From an uncultured Prevotellaceae bacterium (GTDB taxonomy: Bacteria; Bacteroidota; Bacteroidia; Bacteroidales; Muribaculaceae): a stretch of DNA of 54,974 nucleotides. The translations under genes were made by a program, and so were the position numbers. Location of the stretch: assembly GCA_900317835.1 (NCBI GenBank), contig ONIL01000017.1, positions 1-54,974 of the forward strand, written 5' to 3'. Within the stretch, counting starts at the first letter, position 1. Each line of letters begins with the position of its first letter. This document shows positions 1-8,722 of this stretch, one piece after another. The notes beneath the pieces were generated by a model. The model was given only the letters and a program-made list of their open reading frames with translations, made no database searches and was not told the origin of the DNA.

Positions 1-1
1 C

Positions 2-1960
2 CTCACGACCTACACTCCCGTGATGAGCGCTGCTAACAGCAATTACATCACCAGCTCGAGCTTCCGTGCCGACTGGACCGACCAGACGTCCAGCGCCAAC
101 GTGGCCAGCTACACCCTGCAGGTGGATGGCGAGGGCGGCTCAACCCCGTCCACGACGACCCTGCTGGGCACCATCAACGGCAGCAGCTACACCGGCAGCT
201 ACAAGAGCATCACGCTGAGCGCTCCCTGGGGTGGTACCAACGTGAAGGGTGGCAACAATGCCGTTTACTTCACCAAGAGCGGTAATATCACCTTCACTAT
301 CCCCACGGGCTACAGCAATGCTACCTTCAGCGTGAAGATCACCACCGTTAGCGGCACCTATGGCACGGGTAATGTCACCGTGAAGTCGGCCAAGACCTCG
401 GCTGTGGGCCACACCTTCAGCAAGGGTGAGACCTATACCTGGTTAGTAACCGGCAGTGCTGGTGAAAAGATCACCCTGACCACGACCGACGCCAGCTACT
501 CACCTGACATGTCGCTGATCCAGGTTTATGCCGGCAACACGACGCTCAATGCCAGCGAGACAGGAGATGCTAACTCACGCACCATCACCGGCATCACCAA
601 CAAGTATTACACCGTCAGCAACCTGACTGCCGGCGCCACCTATACTTATAAGGTGAAAGCCCTCTATACTGATGGCACCTCGAGCGCTTGGAGTAACACC
701 CAGAGCGTTACCCTCAACGAGGAGTCGCCCGCCGCTACTCCTACCCTGACGGTAACTCCCACCAGCCTGAACATGAGCGCCAAGGTTAACGGAACGGCTA
801 CCGCCACCTTCAAGGTAACAGGTGCCGACCTCACTGGCAATGTAACGCTCAGCCTGAGCGGAGCAAGTGTCTTCAGCATTTCACCGACAACCATTACGGC
901 TGCCAATGCTGCTAATGGTGTGAACGTGACAGTAACCTACAAGCCCACAGCTTATGGCACCCAGACCGCTACTGTCACCGTAACCAGCTCGGGAGCAACC
1001 AGCAAGACTGTTTCCATCACCGGTAATGCCACCCTCGACAAGGCTAATCCCGTGCTGAATGCACCTACTGTCGTTTCCAGCACCAGCTTGACCGCCAACT
1101 GGACTCACGATGTAGATGCCTCGAGCGTATCGAGCTACTCACTGTATGGCACGCTGACCGCACAACCCAGTGGTGGTGATGAGCCCTCATCGACCCTGCT
1201 GGGCAGCCTCGACGGCAGCAACTACACCGGCAGCTATGCCAGCATCACGCTGACCTCGCCGTGGGGCGGCAGCAATGTGAAGGCAGGTAATGGCGCTATC
1301 TACACCAAGAACTCGTCCTCGTGGTGGTCAACGACCTATGGCAACATTACATTCACCATCCCGTCGGGTTACAGCAATGCTACCTTCACGATCCGGATCA
1401 CCTCTGCCAACTCCAGCTATGGCACTGGCAACATCACGGTGAAGTCGGCTAAGACCTCGGCAGTGGGCCACACCTTCTCTCAGGGCGAGACCTATACCTG
1501 GACCGTAACCGGTAGCGCTGGTGACAAGATCACCATCTACTCGACCGACAGCAGCTACTCACCTGATATGACGTTGATCTGTGTATATGCCGGCACGATG
1601 AACCTCAATGCGACAGCAACCGGTGACAACACCGACTTTGTCATCACCGACATTGACGCAGGCAGCACCGGTATCACTTTGAGCAACCTGGTTGAGGGCG
1701 GCACCTACAGCCTCTATCTTGTTGCCAACTATGTTGACGGCACCACCGCAACCAGCAACACCCAGGAGGTAACCCTCGTTACCGTGAACATGGGCAACAA
1801 CACCGCCATCAACTCGATTATTGATGACAATGACGAGATTGAGTCGGTAACCTATGTCAACATGTCGGGTGTTCAGAGCAAGCAACCTTGGGACGGTATC
1901 AACATCGTGGTAACCCGTTACAAGAGCGGCGCTGTGAAGAGCAGCAAGGTGCTCCGTTAA
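2..1960 (+). CDS. Secreted fibronectin-like repeat protein with T9SS-like C-terminus (5' truncated)
   Basis: The reading frame is open to the left edge, so the N-terminus and signal peptide lie outside the window. About 650 residues are visible. They show two long repeats of about 200 residues (near nt 60-720 and 1070-1780). Each looks like a fibronectin-III module interrupted by a beta-rich insert that opens with LLGxxxGSxYTGSY and contains KSAKTSAVGHTFS and YSPDM. An Ig-like module rich in Thr/Val (nt 740-1030) separates the two. The last ~35 residues (SGVQSKQPWDGINIVVTRY, basic tail) resemble type IX secretion sorting domains and match the tail of the protein ending at 36047. The protein is probably surface-exposed or secreted. 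No catalytic motif is visible in this part. A strong hairpin follows the stop. Function is unknown. Confidence 0.75.
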   Translation, partial: LTTYTPVMSAANSNYITSSSFRADWTDQTSSANVASYTLQVDGEGGSTPSTTTLLGTINGSSYTGSYKSITLSAPWGGTNVKGGNNAVYFTKSGNITFTIPTGYSNATFSVKITTVSGTYGTGNVTVKSAKTSAVGHTFSKGETYTWLVTGSAGEKITLTTTDASYSPDMSLIQVYAGNTTLNASETGDANSRTITGITNKYYTVSNLTAGATYTYKVKALYTDGTSSAWSNTQSVTLNEESPAATPTLTVTPTSLNMSAKVNGTATATFKVTGADLTGNVTLSLSGASVFSISPTTITAANAANGVNVTVTYKPTAYGTQTATVTVTSSGATSKTVSITGNATLDKANPVLNAPTVVSSTSLTANWTHDVDASSVSSYSLYGTLTAQPSGGDEPSSTLLGSLDGSNYTGSYASITLTSPWGGSNVKAGNGAIYTKNSSSWWSTTYGNITFTIPSGYSNATFTIRITSANSSYGTGNITVKSAKTSAVGHTFSQGETYTWTVTGSAGDKITIYSTDSSYSPDMTLICVYAGTMNLNATATGDNTDFVITDIDAGSTGITLSNLVEGGTYSLYLVANYVDGTTATSNTQEVTLVTVNMGNNTAINSIIDDNDEIESVTYVNMSGVQSKQPWDGINIVVTRYKSGAVKSSKVLR

Positions 1961-1989
1961 AGCATTAGCACAGACTGAAATACTTCACT

Positions 1990-2031
1990 AATCGTGAGGG
2001 TGGCGTCGACAGTGGCGCCACCCTCACGATT
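1990..2031 (+). terminator. Strong hairpin terminator after the repeat protein
   Basis: A perfect 16-bp stem (1990-2005 with 2016-2031) has a 10-nt loop and starts 29 nt after the stop codon. The stem is GC-rich (GAGGGTGGCG core). There is no clear U-tract, so it may act as a terminator or as a 3'-end stabiliser. Confidence 0.7.
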
Positions 2032-2082
2032 GTTACAGAAACATAAAAACTGACAGCACACGCAGAAAAAACCAAGAAAACT

Positions 2083-2113
2083 TTTGGGGTTTTAAAAGTT
2101 TTCTCTAATTTTG
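2083..2113 (+). promoter_or_regulatory. Bacteroidota sigma-70 type promoter of the tetR-efflux operon
   Basis: TTTG at 2083-2086 and TAATTTTG at 2106-2113 are separated by exactly 19 nt, a perfect match to the Bacteroidota TTTG-N19-TAnnTTTG promoter. The start codon of the TetR gene is 40 nt downstream. Confidence 0.85.
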
Positions 2114-2153
2114 CACCCTCAAAAGAGAGAAAGAAATCAACTAAGCACATATC

Positions 2154-2768
2154 ATGGATATAAAGGAACGCATTTTGACGGAATGCAGCCAGATGCTCAT
2201 GAGCGCGGGTCCATCATCGATGACGATGGACGACGTGGCGCGTGCATGTGGAATCTCCAAGCGCACACTCTATGAGACTTTCCCTGACAAGAGGACACTG
2301 ATTGAAGAGTGTGTCAACCGTCAGCACAAAGCCAAGAACGCCGAGGTCAAGGAGATCTTCGAGACATCCGGCAACTGCTTTGAAGCGATGTACCGCGTCT
2401 ATCAACGCGTCCGCAAGATGTATGCTAACACCTCGGTGGCTTTCATCAACGACATCAAGCGGCTCTACCCCGACATCTTCAGCCAGCACATGGGAAATGA
2501 AAAATTGACCGTTGACGGCCTTTCAAGCGTGTTGCGCAAGGCCCAGGACGAGGGGCTGGTCATCAAGCGCATCAACCCTGAGATTGCGGCCTACCTGTTT
2601 GTGGCATCAATGAGGGAGTTGCATGAGAATAACCATTTCGCTCAGTATGGTTTCAAGAGTGACGACATGTTTGACCACGTTTTCATCAGCTTCCTGCGTG
2701 GCGTGGCAACAATCAAGGGAATCGAGATGATTGAGTACCTTGAGAAGCATCAACCCGACAATCAATAA
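2154..2768 (+). CDS. TetR/AcrR-family transcriptional regulator
   Basis: This 204-residue protein has the size and layout of TetR-family repressors. An N-terminal helix-turn-helix (about residues 23-54, MDDVARACGISKRTLYETF, followed by DKRTLIEECV) precedes a divergent all-helical ligand domain. It lies 13 nt before the outer-membrane component of an RND efflux operon on the same strand and is preceded by a perfect promoter. It is therefore probably the first gene of the operon and its autoregulatory repressor. The inducer cannot be read from the sequence. I see no clear operator palindrome around the promoter. Confidence 0.9.
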   Translation: MDIKERILTECSQMLMSAGPSSMTMDDVARACGISKRTLYETFPDKRTLIEECVNRQHKAKNAEVKEIFETSGNCFEAMYRVYQRVRKMYANTSVAFINDIKRLYPDIFSQHMGNEKLTVDGLSSVLRKAQDEGLVIKRINPEIAAYLFVASMRELHENNHFAQYGFKSDDMFDHVFISFLRGVATIKGIEMIEYLEKHQPDNQ

Positions 2769-2781
2769 AACGACCGATACA

Positions 2782-4119
2782 ATGTTCAACAAGAAGTATT
2801 TTTACATTATTCTATTATTGTTAATTGGCGGTGCCGTGAGCGGTCATGCCCAAGTGTCGCTTTCGCTCGACGAGTGCATCCGCATCGCCCTTAACGACAA
2901 TCCCACCATCAAGGTGCAGGAGATGGAAATCACCCGTGTGGACTATAGCCACAAGGAGGCATTAGGACAGTTGTTCCCTTCCATTAACCTGGCAGGACAG
3001 TACCAGCGCAACCTGTCGTTGCAGACGATGTACATGGACACCGAAGCCGGTACGATGGCCATCAAGATGGGTAGCGACAACACGCATGCCGCAGGTTTAC
3101 AGGCGTCAATTCCCCTGGTAGTGCCCCAGCTGTGGAAGTCCATCAAGCTGAGCGAGAATCAGATTCTGCAGAACGTGGAGAAGGCCCGCGCCAACAAACT
3201 GTCGCTGGTCAATCAGATAGAGAAGGCCTACTACGCCCTGCTCCTGGCCCAGGACAGCAAGCGCGTGATCGAGGAGAACCACGCCACTGCAAAACTAAAC
3301 GCCGACATCTTCCAGAAGAAATATGAACTCGGCGCCGCGTCAGAGTATGACGTGCTGCGCGCCAACGTTGCCGTGACCAACCTCGAGCCCTCGATTCTTG
3401 AGGCCGAGAACACCATCACTGCCCTTGAGCTCCAGCTGAAGGTGCTTATGGGTATGGATGTAAGGACCGAGATTGCCCCCAGCCAGAAGCTGACTGACTT
3501 CAGAGGCGAGATGTATGAGCGCATGTTGAGCCACGCCTTAGGCTCGGACACCACGCTTGCCAACAACACCTCACTCAAGGCGCTGGACCTGCAGACCGAC
3601 TACCTGAAGAAGGCCCTCGATGTGCAGAAGATGGCCTGGTACCCCACCCTGACGGGAAGCGCCAGCCTGATGTGGCACTCGATGAACAACGGCAGTCCCT
3701 TTAGAGGGCTGCGCTGGAGCCGCGCCTCGAACGTTGGCTTGACGCTCGCCTTCCCCATCTTCCAGGGCGGCCAGCGTTACTACAAGCAGAAACAGGCCGA
3801 GATCGCCGTCGATGAGATGAAGTGGCAGCGCGAGAACCTGGAGCGCAACCTCCACTTGCAGGTTGCCACCCAAAACGACGTCATCGCCAAGAACCTGAAA
3901 CAAATCGAAAGCAACGAGAATGGTGTCCTCATGGCCGAGAAAGCCAACGACATCGTGCAGAAGAGTTTCAAGATCGGTGCAGCCACATTCATCGAGTTGC
4001 GCGACACCGAGGATGCTCTGATGGCGGCCCGCCTGGCCTATTATCAAGCCATCTACAACTACTTGGTGGCCGAGAGCGACCTGGAGTTTGTGCTGGGTAA
4101 CACGCACTACGTGAGATAA
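2782..4119 (+). CDS. TolC-family outer-membrane efflux protein
   Basis: A 445-residue protein starting at MFNKKYFYIILL, with a signal peptide cleaved after about GHAQ. The mature protein opens with SLSLDECIRIALNDNPTI, the usual start of the outer-membrane efflux protein repeat. Two long helical repeats follow (AxEEN..YELGAASEYDVLRA near residue 200 and IVQKSFKIGAATFIELRDT near residue 405), as in TolC-type trimeric channels. A longer reading is possible from an upstream start at 2731, but ATG 2782 leads straight into the signal peptide. It is the outer-membrane duct for the RND pump encoded two genes downstream. Confidence 0.92.
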   Translation: MFNKKYFYIILLLLIGGAVSGHAQVSLSLDECIRIALNDNPTIKVQEMEITRVDYSHKEALGQLFPSINLAGQYQRNLSLQTMYMDTEAGTMAIKMGSDNTHAAGLQASIPLVVPQLWKSIKLSENQILQNVEKARANKLSLVNQIEKAYYALLLAQDSKRVIEENHATAKLNADIFQKKYELGAASEYDVLRANVAVTNLEPSILEAENTITALELQLKVLMGMDVRTEIAPSQKLTDFRGEMYERMLSHALGSDTTLANNTSLKALDLQTDYLKKALDVQKMAWYPTLTGSASLMWHSMNNGSPFRGLRWSRASNVGLTLAFPIFQGGQRYYKQKQAEIAVDEMKWQRENLERNLHLQVATQNDVIAKNLKQIESNENGVLMAEKANDIVQKSFKIGAATFIELRDTEDALMAARLAYYQAIYNYLVAESDLEFVLGNTHYVR

Positions 4120-4180
4120 GGTCTTGAGGAACTTATAAACAAATCAAAGAACAAGAAAAAACAACAATAAATCAATCAAA

Positions 4181-5194
4181 ATGAAGACAAAGAGACTTTT
4201 ACCGATTGTGATGCTCGTCCTAGCACTGGCATCTTGTTCAAGCAAAGATGAGAAAAAGGTGACCAACGTGAAGGAAGAACTGCCCATCGTGGAGGTAGTG
4301 ACCATCGGCGAGGAAGCCGTGAAGCAAACCAGTGAGTACACCGGTACCGTCGAAGCGTTCAAGACCAACAACATCTCGTCGAACAGTGGTGCACGCATCA
4401 AGCGCATCCTCGTTGATGTGGGCTCACGTGTGGCCAAGGGCCAACGTCTGGTCATCCTGGACGACGTGAACATCGCCCAGCAACAGATTTCCCTGGCTAA
4501 CATGAAGCGTGAACTGGACCGCGCCCGTGAACTGGTGAAAATCGGTGGCGGCACCCAGCAGGCAGTTGACCAGCTGCAGGCACAATATGATGCCACGGCA
4601 CGTGCTATCCGCACCATGCAGGAGAACACCGTGCTGACATCGCCCGTGAGCGGCGTGGTAACTGCCAAGAACTATGATGCCGGCGACCTGCCCGCAGGAC
4701 TGCCCGTGCTGACCATCGAGCAACAACAGCCCTTGAAGGTGATTGTCAACGTCAACGAGACCGAGTATCCCCACGTGAAACGCGGCATGCCCGTGACGGT
4801 TAAGTTTGACACCTACGGCGACGAGGTCTTCCAAGGTCAGGTTTACCTGATTCATCCCACTGTTGACGTCAGTAGCCGCACGTTTGCTGTAGAGGTGACC
4901 ATCACCAACCGCAACGACAAGGTGCGCACCGGCATGTTTGCCCGCGTGAACTTCAACTATGGCACTACACATGGTGTCGTTGTTCCTGACCGTGCCGTGC
5001 AGAAGCAGGTCGGCTCAGGCGTGCGCTACGTTTGGGTTTACCAGGGTGGAGAGGTTGAGTTCCGCGAGGTCGAGCTGGGCCAGCGACTGGAGGACCGCTA
5101 CGAGGTTAAGGGCGGTCTGGCAGCAGGTAGCCAAGTGGTCATCGCCGGTGCATCCCGCCTGACCGATGGAGCTAAAGTCCAACTCAAGAAATAA
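4181..5194 (+). CDS. RND efflux periplasmic adaptor (HlyD/MFP family) lipoprotein
   Basis: This 337-residue protein has a lipoprotein signal peptide with the lipobox LASC (Cys19). The lipoyl-like half motif EYTGTVEAFKTNNISS, a helical hairpin (about residues 95-145), the second lipoyl half (TSPVSGVVTAKNYDAGDL) and the C-terminal beta-barrel and membrane-proximal domain appear in normal order. It would bridge the inner-membrane pump to the TolC-like channel. It ends 14 nt before the pump gene, consistent with one transcript. Confidence 0.92.
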   Translation: MKTKRLLPIVMLVLALASCSSKDEKKVTNVKEELPIVEVVTIGEEAVKQTSEYTGTVEAFKTNNISSNSGARIKRILVDVGSRVAKGQRLVILDDVNIAQQQISLANMKRELDRARELVKIGGGTQQAVDQLQAQYDATARAIRTMQENTVLTSPVSGVVTAKNYDAGDLPAGLPVLTIEQQQPLKVIVNVNETEYPHVKRGMPVTVKFDTYGDEVFQGQVYLIHPTVDVSSRTFAVEVTITNRNDKVRTGMFARVNFNYGTTHGVVVPDRAVQKQVGSGVRYVWVYQGGEVEFREVELGQRLEDRYEVKGGLAAGSQVVIAGASRLTDGAKVQLKK

Positions 5195-5208
5195 CACATC
5201 CCACGGCT

Positions 5209-8200
5209 ATGAGTTTATATTCCAGTTCAGTAAAACGACCAGTGACCACAATCCTTGTGTTCCTGGCTCTGATTGTACTGGGTCTGTTCTCACTGCGCAA
5301 CCTGCCCATCGACTTGTTCCCCGATGTGGAGACCAACACCATCATGGTGATGACTTCCTACGCGGGAACCAGTGCGTCGGACATTGAGCAGAACGTGACC
5401 CGCCCCCTTGAAAATACGCTCAACTCGGTGGAGCACCTCAAGCACATCACCTCCAACAGTCGTGAAAATGTGTCAGTCGTGACCCTCGAGTTTGAATACG
5501 GCTATGATATTGAGTCGCTAACCAACGACGTGCGTGACAAACTCGACATGGTGTCGAGCATGTTGCCCGATGATGCCAACACACCCGTCATCTTCAAGTT
5601 CAGCAGCGACATGATTCCCATCGTGCTGCTGTCGGTACAGGCCAGCCAGAGTATGCCTGGTTTGTACAAGATCCTTGACGAGAACGTCTCCAACCCGTTG
5701 GCACGTGTCGATGGCGTTGGTTCAGTGTCTATCATCGGTGCCCCCAAGCGTGAAGTCCACGTCTATCTGGACCCGCTGCGCATGGAGGCCTACAAGTTGA
5801 GTGTCGAGACTGTTGCCGCCCTCATCGGTGCCGAGAACCGCAACATCCCTGGCGGTACGTTTGACATCGGTAATGAGACCTACCCACTGCGTGTTCAGGG
5901 CGAATTCAGTGACCCGCAACAGATGGGTAACATCGTGGTGGGAATGTCGCCCACAGGCGGTGTGGTACACCTGAAGGATGTGGCCCGCATCGACGACTCG
6001 CTGGAGGAGCGCGCTCAAGAGAGCTATAGCAACGGCCAAAAGGGCGCCATGATTATCGTCCAGAAGCAATCGGGAGCCAACTCGGTGCAGATTTCAGAGA
6101 AAATCGCCAAGGAGTTGCCCAAGATTCAGAAAAACCTGCCCAGTGACGTCAAGTTGGGTTACATCGTTGACACTAGCGACAACATCCGCAACACCATCGG
6201 TTCGTTGATCGAGACCGTGCTGTTCGCGCTGTTGTTTGTGGGTATTGTGGTGTTTGTGTTCCTGGGCCGTTGGCGTGCCACTGTCATCGTGCTCGTGACC
6301 ATCCCTATTTCGCTGATTGCCTCGTTCATCTACTTGTATGCCACGGGCAACTCACTGAACATCGTGTCACTGTCGGCATTGTCTATCGCCATCGGTATGG
6401 TGGTCGATGACGCCATTGTGGTGCTTGAAAACGTCACGACCCACATCGAGCGCGGTTCGGCGCCCATGCAGGCCGCTGTCAATGGCACCAACGAGGTGGC
6501 ACTGTCGGTAATGGCCTCGACGTTGACGCTGATTGCTGTGTTCTTCCCGCTGACGCTGGTCAAGGGAATGACCGGTGTGCTGTTCAAACAGTTGGGATGG
6601 ATGGTGACCATCATGATGGTGCTGTCGCTCATCTGTGCATTGATGTTGACGCCCATGCTGTGTAGCCGACTGCTGCGACTGAATGTTACCGATACTAAGA
6701 TATTCCAAAAGGTCTATGGCCCCATTCTCAAGGTGCTCGACAAGATTGACGATTTCTATGCCAAGGTGCTCGACAAGTGTGTGGCCCACCGCTGGATTAC
6801 CACGGCAACGGCCCTGGGTATCTTTATCGCATCCATGTTCCTGATGAGGTTCATCGGCTCCGAGTTCTTCCCCACCAATGACAATAGCCGTCTGAGTGTG
6901 GAACTGGAGCTGCCCATCGGTTCCCGCGTGGATATGGCAAAGGACGTCAGTGAGCGGCTCTATAAGGAGTGGACCGAGAAATATCCCGAAATCAAGGTGT
7001 TCAACTACCGAGTGGGTCAAGCGAGCAGCGACAACATGTTCGCATCGATGCAGGACAACGGTTCGCATATCATTTCGATGAACATCACCCTGATTGACGC
7101 CGACAAGCGCAAGCGCGGCATCACCGAAATTGCCGGCATGATGCGTGAGGACTTAAAGAACTACCCCGAGTTGAAGAAAGCCCTCGTCAATGTGGGTGGT
7201 CAACGTGGTGGCGGCATGAATGGCCAGTCCACACTGGACTATGAGATTTACGGCTATGACTTCACCAAGACCGACAGTGTGGCGCAACGATTGAAGCGCA
7301 TCCTCGAGACCATTCCTGGCGCGGCCGACATCAACATCAGCCGCAGTGACTACCAGCCCGAGTACCATGTGGACTTTGACCGCGAGAAACTGGCGATGTA
7401 CGGCTTGAACTTGAGCACAGCCGCAACCGCTGTCCGCAACCGCATCAACGGAACGACGGCGAGCTACTTCCGCGAGGACGGTATGGAGTATGACATCAAG
7501 GTGATGTATGATCCCGAACACCGCCGCAGCATCACCGACATCGAGAATATCATGCTCTACAACAGCATGGGTGCCGGCGTCCACCTCAAGGAGGTCGCCA
7601 CCGTTGTCGAGCAGTTCTATCCGCCCAACATTGAGCGTAAGGACCGCGAGCGTGTCATCACCGTCTCGACCGTTGTACAGGAACGTCCCATGAGTGAAAT
7701 TATCGCCGAGGCCCAACCTCTCATCGACAAGATGGAGAAGCCCAGCGACGTGATTATTGAGCTGAGTGGTAGTTTTGAGGACCAGCAGGATTCGTTCGGT
7801 GACCTGGGAACCTTGGGTCTGTTGATTATCTTGCTTGTTTACATGGTTATGGCGGGCCAGTTCGAGTCGTTCACCTATCCTGGTATTATCATGACGTCAA
7901 TCATGTTTGCCTTCTCGGGTATCGTGCTGATTCTCTTGCTCACCGGCACCAGCTTGAACGTGATGTCGATGATCGGTGGTATCATGTTGATTGGTATTGT
8001 GGTGAAAAACGGTATCGTGCTCATCGACTACATCAACCTGAACCGTGAGCGAGGCATGAGTGTGCGTCGTGCCGTCATCAACGGTGGCCACTCGCGTCTA
8101 CGTCCTGTGTTGATGACCTCGATGACAACCATCCTGGGTATGGTGCCCATGGCCATCGGTACTGGTGTGGGTAGCGAGATGTGGCGCCCGATGGGTACTG

Positions 8201-8328
8201 CCGTGATTGGTGGTCTGGCAATGTCAACCGTGATGACGCTGCTGTTTGTTCCAACGATGTACACCATCTTTGCCTACAACGGTATCAGGCGCAAACGCAA
8301 ACAAATGAGCAAGGAACACACTAAATAG
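5209..8328 (+). CDS. RND-family efflux transporter permease (AcrB/MexB-like, HAE1)
   Basis: At 1039 residues this is the normal RND pump length. It starts with the conserved cytoplasmic/TM1 sequence SSVKRPVTTILVFLAL and FRNLPIDLFPDVE-like segment. Two periplasmic domains are flanked by transmembrane bundles. The proton-relay acidic pair is present in TM4 (IAIGMVVDDAIVVLENV). The repeat-related C-terminal bundle contains GIVVKNGIVLIDYINLNRERG. This is a proton-driven multidrug or metabolite exporter of the inner membrane, and it appears intact. The substrate is not predictable. It sits in an operon with the TetR, TolC and MFP genes upstream and a PII-like gene downstream. Confidence 0.95.
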   Translation: MSLYSSSVKRPVTTILVFLALIVLGLFSLRNLPIDLFPDVETNTIMVMTSYAGTSASDIEQNVTRPLENTLNSVEHLKHITSNSRENVSVVTLEFEYGYDIESLTNDVRDKLDMVSSMLPDDANTPVIFKFSSDMIPIVLLSVQASQSMPGLYKILDENVSNPLARVDGVGSVSIIGAPKREVHVYLDPLRMEAYKLSVETVAALIGAENRNIPGGTFDIGNETYPLRVQGEFSDPQQMGNIVVGMSPTGGVVHLKDVARIDDSLEERAQESYSNGQKGAMIIVQKQSGANSVQISEKIAKELPKIQKNLPSDVKLGYIVDTSDNIRNTIGSLIETVLFALLFVGIVVFVFLGRWRATVIVLVTIPISLIASFIYLYATGNSLNIVSLSALSIAIGMVVDDAIVVLENVTTHIERGSAPMQAAVNGTNEVALSVMASTLTLIAVFFPLTLVKGMTGVLFKQLGWMVTIMMVLSLICALMLTPMLCSRLLRLNVTDTKIFQKVYGPILKVLDKIDDFYAKVLDKCVAHRWITTATALGIFIASMFLMRFIGSEFFPTNDNSRLSVELELPIGSRVDMAKDVSERLYKEWTEKYPEIKVFNYRVGQASSDNMFASMQDNGSHIISMNITLIDADKRKRGITEIAGMMREDLKNYPELKKALVNVGGQRGGGMNGQSTLDYEIYGYDFTKTDSVAQRLKRILETIPGAADINISRSDYQPEYHVDFDREKLAMYGLNLSTAATAVRNRINGTTASYFREDGMEYDIKVMYDPEHRRSITDIENIMLYNSMGAGVHLKEVATVVEQFYPPNIERKDRERVITVSTVVQERPMSEIIAEAQPLIDKMEKPSDVIIELSGSFEDQQDSFGDLGTLGLLIILLVYMVMAGQFESFTYPGIIMTSIMFAFSGIVLILLLTGTSLNVMSMIGGIMLIGIVVKNGIVLIDYINLNRERGMSVRRAVINGGHSRLRPVLMTSMTTILGMVPMAIGTGVGSEMWRPMGTAVIGGLAMSTVMTLLFVPTMYTIFAYNGIRRKRKQMSKEHTK

Positions 8329-8350
8329 TTAATAGTTAACAGTTAATGGT
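8326..8350 (+). repeat. Short GTTAA(T/C)AGTTAA spacer repeat
   Basis: The stop of the RND gene runs into three copies of a TTAA-containing heptamer (TAGTTAA/TAGTTAA/CAGTTAA, ending TGG). Almost the same string (ATAGTTAATAGTTAATGG) occurs at 48661-48678 in another intergenic gap. It is a simple intergenic repeat of unknown role. Confidence 0.5.
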
Positions 8351-8415
8351 TTTTAGGGGTTTGTATTGGCTCTGCAATCAGACTAAAAGCTAAAAACTTA
8401 AAACTAAAAAAGAAT

Positions 8416-8709
8416 ATGAAAGCAATATTTATAGCCTTTGACGAGGCCTACTATGACCGAATTGTCGAGAAGCTGCAATTGCTCAACTGCCGTGGCTTCA
8501 CGGGGTGGCGCGAGGTGCAGGGTCGTGGCAGCAAGACTGGCGAGCCACACTATGCAACCCACGCGTGGCCCTCAATCGCCTCGGCCATCCTGACAGTGGT
8601 CGATGACCGCCGCGTTGACATTGTCCTTGACGAATTGCACCAGATGGACCTGGCAACCCCCAAGCTAGGCTTGCGAGCCTTTGTGTTGCCTGTCGAGCGC
8701 ACTATCTGA
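8416..8709 (+). CDS. RND-associated PII-like signalling protein (PG0541 type)
   Basis: This 97-residue protein has a predicted beta-alpha-beta-beta-alpha-beta PII fold. The N-terminal strand-helix (MKAIFIAFDEAYYDRIVEK), a T-loop-like region (GWREVQGRGSKTGEP) and the second helix (DRRVDIVLDELHQM) can be recognised. PII-like proteins of this type are commonly encoded next to RND pumps in Bacteroidota. It follows the pump gene by 87 nt. By analogy it may sense a nucleotide or metabolite and modulate the pump. That role is inference. Confidence 0.75.
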   Translation: MKAIFIAFDEAYYDRIVEKLQLLNCRGFTGWREVQGRGSKTGEPHYATHAWPSIASAILTVVDDRRVDIVLDELHQMDLATPKLGLRAFVLPVERTI

Positions 8710-8722
8710 CACGACATCGGCC

